NCBI GenBank assembly: GCA_035298965.1 | Contig: DATGXO010000053.1 | Span: forward strand, 1-6,808 | Length of the DNA: 6,808 bases | Origin: CAJCBL01 sp035298965 | Lineage (GTDB): Bacteria > Verrucomicrobiota > Verrucomicrobiia > Opitutales > Opitutaceae | Reading direction: 5' to 3' | In this document: positions 1 to 6,191 of the stretch, piece by piece | Numbering within the stretch: position 1 is the first letter of the stretch | Layout: every line of letters starts with the position of its first letter | Made by a program: the position numbers and the translations under genes | The notes under the pieces: model-generated | The model's input: the letters and a program-made list of their open reading frames with translations, nothing else | Told to the model about the DNA's origin: nothing | The model's database searches: none

Positions 1-3000
1 GACCATCGGTGCTCCCGCGGTGCTGCGGGCGAGCGGTGTCCATGCGACGAGATCGGAGGAGGCTTCGACCGTGACGACGATGTCGTCCTTTTCGGCCCGG
101 AGCGGGAGCATCGCGGTGAGCGCCGCCGGCGCACCCGCGAGGGCGACCTGCACCGGCGATTGGTCGGCCGAGAGTGGTGAGGTGCCGAAGGCGTATTCGA
201 CGATGTTCGTGGCGCCATCGGCGTCGGGATCGGCATCGGTCGCCGCCAAACCGGCATCGCGCTGCGCGTCACTGAATGTTGCTCGCTGCCAACTCTGGAA
301 CGACGTGAGCGGTGTCACGGCCAGCGGTGCTGTCGTGGGGCCGGTGCCGAAGGCGTTCACCGCCTCGACGGTGAAATAGTGGAGCACGCCGCCGGCGAGA
401 TCTCCCACGACAGTGGTGGCCTGTACGAGCCCCGAGGCGCTTCCGGTGTAAACGCCGGGGGCGGTGCCCCAACGCACCGTGTAGCTCGTGGCGCCGGCGA
501 CAGGCGTCCAGGAGAGCGCCACCTGGTGGCGACCGGCGGCGGAGCGGAGCCCGGTCGGCTGGCCGGGTGCGGCAAAGGTCGTGGCGGTGCCGCGCAGGAT
601 CAGGTCCTCGCCGGTCGTGCGGGTGAGTGCGGCGGGATGCCAGCGGGCATCCTCGCCGGTCCAGTAGAGATAGAGGCGCAGCTCGAGCGGTTCGGTGATG
701 GTTTGCAGCGCGGGCTCGCCCGAGAGTGGGAGAGTGAAGTCGTTGTGGACCCAAGCGCCGGTCGCCACGCTGTAGCTCGGTACCGGCAACTCGTGCCAGA
801 CGCCCGAGCCGAGACGATAACGCAGGACGGCCGACAACGGGCGCGCGCCGTACGAATACTGGAAGCCGGCCTGCAGTTCGCCCAACGCCACCGACTGGCC
901 CACTCCCGGAGTCACGGTGGCGCCGATGTAGAGTTCGCGTGCGATCGCGTTGGCAAGCGAGCCGCCTCCGGTCGCGCCGAAGTTGCCGCCATCGTCGCCG
1001 GGGATGAATGGAAACTTGCCGTCGTAATGTCCGTGCTGGTCATCGGCCCCGCCTTGACCGGCGGGGAACCCGTAGTTGTTCGTGTCGAGCAGGACGCCCG
1101 GGCCGCGGGTGATGTGGCCTGCTTTGACCGCCAACTGGTGGCGGGCGACCGGCAGGATCGTGGGCGGGGTGGCGAGGTTGGCGGAGTAGTTCAGCACGGC
1201 GCCGTCCCACGCGGCGATCACGGCGGGTTGGCCGGCGACGAGCGGTGTGCCGCTGCGCTCGGCCGAATCGGGACTGCGCCCGGCCGGACTGTAGGCGTGG
1301 ACGGCGACGAAATAGGTGCGGCCGTTCTCGAGCCCGCCGAAGGTCCAGCCGGTCGCGATGCCGGCATCGGTCCACGTGTAGGGGCCGCCCGATCGGGTCG
1401 CGAGACCGACACGATAACCCGTCGCATCGGGGATTTCGTGCCAGTTGGCGACAAGCGTGCCGGTCGATTCGAGCAGGCCGTCGAGCGACGGTGCGGGCAG
1501 CACGGGCGTAGCGGGGTTGGTGCCGCCGGCGGCGACGAGTGTCCAGAAACCGGTGCCCCAGGCGTTGTGCGCCGCGACGCGGTAGTAGTACGTCGTCCCG
1601 CCCCCGGCGGCTTCATCGGTGAATGTGTTCGTTGCGACCGAGGAGGTTTCCGTGACGTCGCTCCGGTCGAAATAGGGCTTCGTGCTGCGGAAAACCGTGT
1701 AGCTGTCCGCACCGGCGACGGCCGGCCAGGTCAGCGTGGTGCCGCCAGCGGTGTGCGCGACGGCGGGCGTGGTGGACGGCTCAGCCGGCGGGTCGTCGCG
1801 ATCGGGCAGGTCGGTGTCGACGACGTAGAGGTAGATCGAGCCCTGCGGGAGGGTAACGGTCGTCTCGCGGCCGAGGGTGGCGGTGGTCTGCTGGATGGCG
1901 ACGTTCAATGCCTCTCGATTTGTCGCACGTGGATCGCCGCTGAGGTGGTAGAGGGTGGCCGGACCGGTGGGATTGGCGGGCAGCGAGAGCGTGACCGGCG
2001 TGGAGCCGTCGCCGAAGTCGATGCCGTCGTGGATGCCGCCGAGCTTGCGCGAGAGGAGGAAGACGCAGAGGCGCTTGCCGTCGCGGAACGCGTAGGAGGA
2101 TACGAGCGGATACTCGGTGGCGTCCCAGGGGATCGTGGGCGATTGGACGACGGTGCTGCGGATCAGGCGGCCGCTGGCGTAGCGGTTGCGCAGGGTGAGC
2201 GCGAGCCAGCCGGCGTGGGCGCGGTAGCCATCGGCGATCTGGGTGTGCGAGGACCAGTAGTCGCCGACGCCCATGCCGAGGTAGGCCTGATCGGAGAAGC
2301 CGGTTTCGTAGGCGGCGAGCCACGCGTCGAGGGCGGCGACGGCCATGGCGATCGATTTGCCGTAGCGTTCGGAGTAGTCGTGCTGGGTGGGCGAGTCCTG
2401 GCCGGGCAAGGCATAGCCGCTGGGGCCACCCTCGTAGGCGAGGAGATCCATGGTGTGGCCGGCTGCGGCGAGTTGTTCGCGATAGCGGCGATAGTTCACG
2501 AAGCTGCCGGCGGTGTCGGCGACATGGCCGAGAAGGGTGGCCTGGATGCCATGGTCGTCGTAGGCGGCCAGCGGAGTCTCGCCGACCTCCCACTTGGGAC
2601 CGACATAGGTGGTGTGGCCGATGGCGTGGGTGAGCGGGGCGCCGGCGGCGGCGAGTTCGCCGTAGTCCACGTAGTTGCTGCCGATCACGAAGCGGAGCTT
2701 CCCAGCGGCGTCGAGGGCGGTGAAGTAGGGCGAGTGGCTGCGGACGTAGGTGGTGAGGTAGTCGGCGGCGAGGCCGAACTCGCGGAAGCCGCTGTGCACC
2801 CAGCCGGAGCGGCCCCAGCCGAACCACTCGTCGGAGACGGCGCCGTTGTGCCAGGTCTCGTTGGCGAACTCGAAGTAGATGCGGGTGAACTCGTCGGTCC
2901 ACGGAGTGGTTACGCCGCGCTGCCGGTAGCGCAGGTAGGCCCAGGGCTTGGCGGCGACGTCGGCGGGGTTGGCGGGGTTGATCGTGGCGCCGAGGTACTC

Positions 3001-5076
3001 GACGAGGGCGAGCCACTCGTCCTCGCGCATGTTCGAGGAGATGTTGAGCCAGGGCTTCAGGCGGCTGGCCGGCGAGTCCCCGGAGCGCAGCGCGTATTGA
3101 AGGAAGTAGGGCACGGTCATGTTGCCCGCGCCTTCGGCGGCCTGGTACCAGTTCATGGTGAGGCCGGCGTCGCGGTTGAGACCGAGGCAGCTCGCCATGG
3201 TGGCCTTGTTGAGCAGCACGGACATCGAGCGGAGCATGCCCTTCTCGCCGGTGAGCGGCTGCGAGGCCATGAGCTCGTCGTAGACGAGCGGGCTGGGCGG
3301 TGCGAGAGTGGCGGTGCGGTCGGCGGGAGTATCGGCGCGGAAGAGGCGGATGTTGTCGACCCAGAGCTGGCCGGGGCCGGTGAAGCGGACGACCGGCCAC
3401 ATGTGCCAACTGGTCGTGGGCCGGGCCGGCGCGGTGAACTCGAACGTGCAGAGGCGCCAGGTGGAATCGACTGCGAAGGTCTGGGCGATGGCCGAGTAGG
3501 CGCCGCTGATGGTGAGCGTGACCTGTCCGGAGTCGGCCAAGCCGCTCTGGCGCAGCCACGCTTCGTAGCGATAGGTCCGACCGGGTTCGAGCTGGCTGTA
3601 CCACTGGGCCTCACCGTGGACGATGGCCGGGAAGAAGATGGCCGGGCCGGAGATCTCGTCGGTGCCGGAGGCGGCCGCGGTCACCTGGAGACAGGAGTCG
3701 CCGGGGAAAAGGAAGTCGGCGGGAATGGTACCGGGATGGGCGACGCGACGGAGCGTTGTGGCGGAGGATCCGGTACGCCAGGGCTCGCCGACGGTGCCGG
3801 TGCGGACCCGCGGGTGCGCCCACATGGGGTTGGCGGTGAGGATCCGTTTCTCGAGATGGACGTAGTCGTCCCGCACGAGCGCGGGGGCGCCGGGGGCGAG
3901 GTAGACGCGTTGGCGCTGCTGGGCGCGCGGGACCTCGGCGCGGTAGACACGGTAGCCGACGACGTCCGGCGTGGCACTGGCTGTCCAGGAAAGGTGGACA
4001 TAGCCGTCGGCGGCGGTGGCGACGATGTTGGTCGGCGGCAGGGGCCGGGTGGTGCCGCCGGTGGCGGTCCAGTCCGGATTGTTGAGGACGAAGTCGCGAG
4101 TGGCGGTGCCGTTGGCGGCGGTGGCGCGGAACCGCAGGAGGGTCGGCGGCGGCGTGCTGGTGGCCTGGCCGCCGAGTTCGCCGGTGGCGGGATCGAACGT
4201 GAGCCCGCCCGGTGGGGTGATCGGATTGTTGGAGGCGTCGAGCAGCGCCCAAGTCACGGGGCCGGTGGCGCCGGCGACGCGGGGCTGGAAGCCGTACCAG
4301 TTGTCGGCGGCGACGTTGCCGATCTCGTTGAGGCCGTTGCCGCTGGCGACGTAGATGTGGGGCGCGCTGGGCAAACCGGCCTGCGGGGCGGCGGTGAGTT
4401 CGAGGGCGGTCGTGGGATCGCTCTCGTTGGCGCCGCCATCGTCGGCGGTGTTTGAGCCGATGGCGGTGACGATGTAGTGGTAGGTTTTCCCGTTTTCGAC
4501 CCAGCGGGCATCGGTGTAGTCGAGATTGGTGCGGGTGCCGTACACGGAGCTGGGCATCGCGTAGGCGGAATCGACCCAGCCGCCGAGGGGGAGGTCGGCG
4601 GCGCCGGCCTCGGGGATGGTGGAGCTGCCGACGAGCGTGTAGGCGGCGGCGTTGGTGAGATCGAGATAGTTGTCCGAGCCCTGGGGAAGCGGCTGGCCGT
4701 TGGCATCGACGATGCGATAGATGCGGACGGCGGCGCCGTTGTAGAGGCCGGAGGTGGTGAGCTCCCAGCTGGTGATGCCGCCGTTCTCGTCGAACTCGAA
4801 CCAGGGGTGACCGTTCTCGGTGCCGGTGCGGGAAACACGGACACGCCGGCGCATCGAAATGGGCTCGAAGCCGGAGTCGGGGATGAGGTTGCCGGCGGAA
4901 AACTGGGTGCCGCCCGGGTCGCCGAACTCGTTGGCGCCGATTGGAGGATTGGTGGCGGCGGTGCGGACGAGGCTCACTTCGACGCGAGCTGGAGTATCGG
5001 GCGCGGCGACGAGGGTGATCGGACTGAGCACACCGGCGAGCAGGCCGGCGACGAGCGGGAGACGCTGAGCGGTCAT
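1..5076 (-). CDS. Secreted multidomain putative glycoside hydrolase with FN3 and carbohydrate-binding-like modules (C-terminus cut by window edge)
   Basis: The frame runs without a stop from ATG at 5076 to base 1 (1692 codons; the stop lies outside). An in-frame stop at 5202-5200 bounds the start. ATG 5178 is possible, but ATG 5076 opens directly into a signal peptide (MTAQRLPLVAGLLAG, likely cleavage near residue 25). Approximate domain order: FN3-like segment 75-225; He_PIG-type putative Ig domain 236-340 (GLTFDPATGEL); partial FN3 346-384; jelly roll resembling CBM4/9-type modules 425-583 (ends LWVDNIRLF); barrel-like catalytic module about 600-980; beta domain to 1090; FN3 1097-1187; FN3 1190-1284; large beta-sandwich 1286-1500; FN3 1504-1594; Asp-rich tail D1614-D1620 then NIVEYAFGTSP. 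In the barrel, FANETWH places E740 as candidate acid/base, and LLAYEGGPSGY places E882 as candidate nucleophile, a clan GH-A-like arrangement. The domain calls rest on motif reading; the substrate is unknown. A role in extracellular polysaccharide degradation is inferred. Coding status is near certain; the enzymatic call is moderate. Confidence 0.9.
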   Translation of the reverse strand, partial: MTAQRLPLVAGLLAGVLSPITLVAAPDTPARVEVSLVRTAATNPPIGANEFGDPGGTQFSAGNLIPDSGFEPISMRRRVRVSRTGTENGHPWFEFDENGGITSWELTTSGLYNGAAVRIYRIVDANGQPLPQGSDNYLDLTNAAAYTLVGSSTIPEAGAADLPLGGWVDSAYAMPSSVYGTRTNLDYTDARWVENGKTYHYIVTAIGSNTADDGGANESDPTTALELTAAPQAGLPSAPHIYVASGNGLNEIGNVAADNWYGFQPRVAGATGPVTWALLDASNNPITPPGGLTFDPATGELGGQATSTPPPTLLRFRATAANGTATRDFVLNNPDWTATGGTTRPLPPTNIVATAADGYVHLSWTASATPDVVGYRVYRAEVPRAQQRQRVYLAPGAPALVRDDYVHLEKRILTANPMWAHPRVRTGTVGEPWRTGSSATTLRRVAHPGTIPADFLFPGDSCLQVTAAASGTDEISGPAIFFPAIVHGEAQWYSQLEPGRTYRYEAWLRQSGLADSGQVTLTISGAYSAIAQTFAVDSTWRLCTFEFTAPARPTTSWHMWPVVRFTGPGQLWVDNIRLFRADTPADRTATLAPPSPLVYDELMASQPLTGEKGMLRSMSVLLNKATMASCLGLNRDAGLTMNWYQAAEGAGNMTVPYFLQYALRSGDSPASRLKPWLNISSNMREDEWLALVEYLGATINPANPADVAAKPWAYLRYRQRGVTTPWTDEFTRIYFEFANETWHNGAVSDEWFGWGRSGWVHSGFREFGLAADYLTTYVRSHSPYFTALDAAGKLRFVIGSNYVDYGELAAAGAPLTHAIGHTTYVGPKWEVGETPLAAYDDHGIQATLLGHVADTAGSFVNYRRYREQLAAAGHTMDLLAYEGGPSGYALPGQDSPTQHDYSERYGKSIAMAVAALDAWLAAYETGFSDQAYLGMGVGDYWSSHTQIADGYRAHAGWLALTLRNRYASGRLIRSTVVQSPTIPWDATEYPLVSSYAFRDGKRLCVFLLSRKLGGIHDGIDFGDGSTPVTLSLPANPTGPATLYHLSGDPRATNREALNVAIQQTTATLGRETTVTLPQGSIYLYVVDTDLPDRDDPPAEPSTTPAVAHTAGGTTLTWPAVAGADSYTVFRSTKPYFDRSDVTETSSVATNTFTDEAAGGGTTYYYRVAAHNAWGTGFWTLVAAGGTNPATPVLPAPSLDGLLESTGTLVANWHEIPDATGYRVGLATRSGGPYTWTDAGIATGWTFGGLENGRTYFVAVHAYSPAGRSPDSAERSGTPLVAGQPAVIAAWDGAVLNYSANLATPPTILPVARHQLAVKAGHITRGPGVLLDTNNYGFPAGQGGADDQHGHYDGKFPFIPGDDGGNFGATGGGSLANAIARELYIGATVTPGVGQSVALGELQAGFQYSYGARPLSAVLRYRLGSGVWHELPVPSYSVATGAWVHNDFTLPLSGEPALQTITEPLELRLYLYWTGEDARWHPAALTRTTGEDLILRGTATTFAAPGQPTGLRSAAGRHQVALSWTPVAGATSYTVRWGTAPGVYTGSASGLVQATTVVGDLAGGVLHYFTVEAVNAFGTGPTTAPLAVTPLTSFQSWQRATFSDAQRDAGLAATDADPDADGATNIVEYAFGTSPLSADQSPVQVALAGAPAALTAMLPLRAEKDDIVVTVEASSDLVAWTPLARSTAGAPMV
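5002..5076 (-). other. Sec-type signal peptide of the large secreted protein
   Basis: The first 25 or so residues have one Arg at position 5, then an uninterrupted hydrophobic stretch (LPLVAGLLAGVLSPITLVA), and a small-residue cleavage context (V-A-A before P). The next segment (DTPARVEV) is hydrophilic and begins the mature protein. There is no lipobox cysteine, so the protein is probably secreted or surface-bound rather than a lipoprotein. The cleavage site is read by eye and may be off by one or two residues. Confidence 0.8.
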
Positions 5077-5196
5077 GGCGTGTGCGAGGGGAGAGGGATG
5101 CGGACACGCGCTGGCTGGCACGCGGATGCCACCGGGATGGGCCGCGGTGCAGCGAATTGCAGCCCGAGAAACGGGCATGGCCGCGCCGGGACGCCA

Positions 5197-5216
5197 TTTT
5201 CACACGACGCTGAAAA
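5197..5216. promoter_or_regulatory. Perfect palindrome TTTTCA-N8-TGAAAA, possible operator
   Basis: TTTTCA at 5197-5202 and TGAAAA at 5211-5216 are exact inverted copies separated by eight bases. This is an A/T-rich dyad in otherwise extremely GC-rich DNA. It overlaps the T-tract of the terminator and lies about 120 bp upstream of the ATG of the large secreted-protein gene. It could be a binding site for a dimeric regulator of that gene, or only an extension of the terminator. Nothing in the window identifies a cognate regulator. Confidence 0.3.
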
Positions 5217-5255
5217 GCCGGTCTCGCCCGCGACAACTCCGCGCGGCGGACCGGC
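5213..5255 (-). terminator. Putative intrinsic terminator of the DUF4870 gene
   Basis: Read on the minus strand, a perfect 7-bp outer stem (GCCGGTC at 5255-5249 with GACCGGC at 5223-5217) encloses a second perfect 5-bp stem (CCGCG at 5246-5242 with CGCGG at 5232-5228). The second arm is followed at once by TTTT (5216-5213). It starts 28 bp beyond the TGA of the DUF4870 gene, where a terminator is expected. The U-tract is short (four), interrupted afterwards by CA, and the two stems are separated by small internal loops, so efficiency may be moderate. Confidence 0.65.
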
Positions 5256-5282
5256 CGACGCCCGCAAGGGATCGCCTGCAGT

Positions 5283-5648
5283 TCAGCTCACGAGCCGAAT
5301 CGTGAGCGGGTAGCGATAGCAGGTGCCCTCGGAGGATTTGACCGCGGCGATGATCGCCAGCACGAGCGCGCCGAGACCGATCGCGATCAACAGCGGGATG
5401 CCGATGAGGATGAACACGAACGGCACGGCGCAGAGCGAATAGATGAAGATCGAGATGTGGAAGTTGAGCGCTTCGCGGGCGTTCTCGGCGACGAACGGCG
5501 AGTCCTTCTTCATGACCAGATAAACCACAAGCGGCAGCACGAAGCCGACGCCGAGCAGCGAGGAGATGTGGCAGAGCACGGCCCAGAGCCGGTCGTTGCT
5601 GGCGAGCGACGGGGCGGGAGTGGGGGTGGCGGACGGCACGTTTTCCAT
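5283..5648 (-). CDS. DUF4870 family small integral membrane protein
   Basis: This is a complete 121-residue protein of unknown function. A cytosolic, Pro/Ala/Ser/Thr-rich N-terminus (residues 1-17) leads into NDRLWAVLCHISSLLG, the usual opening of DUF4870 proteins. Hydrophobic segments lie at about 22-45 and 64-103, the second long enough for two passes. Between them is a polar loop with KKDSPFVAENAREALNFHIS; the A-x-E-A-L-N-F core is the family hallmark. The C-terminus (EGTCYRYPLTIRLVS) also matches the family, which typically ends in a Y-x-Y-P-L-T-I-R-like motif. ATG at 5648 is preferred over the in-frame TTG at 5675, because the nine extra residues (MRLHVCAKP) are not family-like and neither start has a clear Shine-Dalgarno sequence. 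Its length is typical for the family. A terminator follows, so it is probably monocistronic. No function should be inferred from the carbohydrate-related neighbours. Confidence 0.93.
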   Translation of the reverse strand: MENVPSATPTPAPSLASNDRLWAVLCHISSLLGVGFVLPLVVYLVMKKDSPFVAENAREALNFHISIFIYSLCAVPFVFILIGIPLLIAIGLGALVLAIIAAVKSSEGTCYRYPLTIRLVS

Positions 5649-6086
5649 AGGCTTTGCGCAGACGTGAAGCCGCAAGGCGCGCGCGGCACGATCTCAAAAT
5701 CCCGCGCCTACAAGATTTGCCTGCGCGTGTACCGACGGTTTGAACGCGCAAGGGGCGCGGCCCAGTGGATCGGCCCAAGCGGCGAGATGATGATCCCTTT
5801 GACGCGAAGTCCCGCGACTGCCCCGACGCTCGGCGGCGGTGGTCGCGATGGCAGTCCGACGAGCGGTGGATTTGGCGGAGCTGGAGGTGGAAGCGGCCGG
5901 CCGATCGTACCGCGGAAAACGAGGGACGCACGCATGACATTTCGGCGAACCTCGACACTTTGCCGGGCCGATGCTCCGGCGGCCGAGGAGTCGTCACGTG
6001 CCAAACGACCCGCGGTGTGCTGGAGCGGCTTCTCGAAACGGCGCCCATTTCGCTGTGCAACGCCAACCCAGCCACTCGTCGCTCGT
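5649..6086. other. Divergent intergenic region without a supportable gene
   Basis: These 438 bp separate two divergently transcribed genes and should carry both promoters, but I found no -35/-10 pair good enough to call. Visible structure: a 5-bp hairpin (GCCGC/GCGGC, 5669-5687) in the leader of the DUF4870 gene; a 7-bp inverted repeat at 5722-5750; a direct repeat CGGCCCA at 5758-5764 and 5771-5777; and a stretch at about 5829-5910 that reads as Gly/Ser-rich on the plus strand and Pro-rich on the minus strand. The frame of the downstream oxidoreductase is open through the whole region, with ATGs at 5787 and 5934, but the translation upstream of 6087 looks non-protein-like (Gly-rich, then Arg/Cys/Ser-rich). 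Confidence 0.6.
5722..5750. promoter_or_regulatory. Inverted repeat TGCGCGT-N15-ACGCGCA, possible operator
   Basis: Two perfect 7-bp arms (5722-5728 and 5744-5750) lie 15 bases apart, so arm centres are 22 bp apart, about two helical turns. The repeat sits 74 to 102 bp upstream of the DUF4870 ATG, where a promoter-proximal operator or a transcript hairpin could act. In DNA this rich in CG steps, short inverted repeats arise easily, so support is weak. Confidence 0.25.
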
Positions 6087-6191
6087 ATGAACACACCGCC
6101 CGTTTCGCTGCCCAGCCGGCGATCGTTTCTCGTCAATTTCGCGCTCGGCACCGCCGGGCTTGCCGTCGTTCCTCGCATTCTCGTCGCGGCG
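6087..6191 (+). other. Twin-arginine (Tat) signal peptide of the oxidoreductase
   Basis: The S-R-R-S-F-L motif at residues 10-15 matches the Tat consensus closely. A weakly hydrophobic core (residues 16-29), an Arg at 30, and VAAE around 33-36 as the probable cleavage region follow. Tat export suits a Rossmann-fold enzyme that must bind its nicotinamide cofactor before transport, as known for Zymomonas glucose-fructose oxidoreductase. In some verrucomicrobial and planctomycetal relatives the Tat region may stay as a membrane anchor; that cannot be decided here. Confidence 0.85.

Larger units (their letters stand above)
5077..5282. other. Intergenic spacer between the DUF4870 gene and the large secreted-protein gene
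   Basis: This 206-bp spacer holds, in minus-strand order, a terminator for the upstream gene, a TTTTCA/TGAAAA palindrome, and a small perfect hairpin at 5162-5176 (GCCCG, loop AGAAA, CGGGC). The hairpin lies about 85 bp upstream of the ATG at 5076. There is no purine-rich Shine-Dalgarno sequence before that ATG: the preceding bases are C-rich. I could not find a convincing -35/-10 pair, so the promoter of the large gene remains unlocated, though it should lie here because the terminator separates the two genes. Confidence 0.6.

Noticed and set aside
379..4455. Long plus-strand open frame of 1358 codons
   Set aside because: It is codon-aligned antisense to the secreted-protein gene and exists because that gene avoids TTA, CTA and TCA. 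Its translation is Gly/Val-rich without domains, whereas the minus-strand frame shows a signal peptide, FN3 domains and catalytic motifs.
3980..4460. Many near-repeats of GGCGGTGGCG type that suggest a tandem repeat
   Set aside because: They follow from runs of Ala, Thr and Gly codons (GCC, ACC, GGC) in the minus-strand gene; there is no fixed period or unit.
1781..5236. Two long minus-strand open frames (1781-3604 and 3611-5236) in another register
   Set aside because: Both translate to extremely Arg/Pro/His-rich sequence, the usual out-of-frame product of GCC-rich codons, and both overlap the well-supported gene.
5708..5935. Small minus-strand open frame (75 residues from ATG 5935), Pro-rich
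   Set aside because: The middle is Pro-rich and the end Arg-rich, with no recognisable domain, no ribosome binding site and no convincing hydrophobic segment. It looks like the antisense of the Gly-rich stretch in non-coding DNA.
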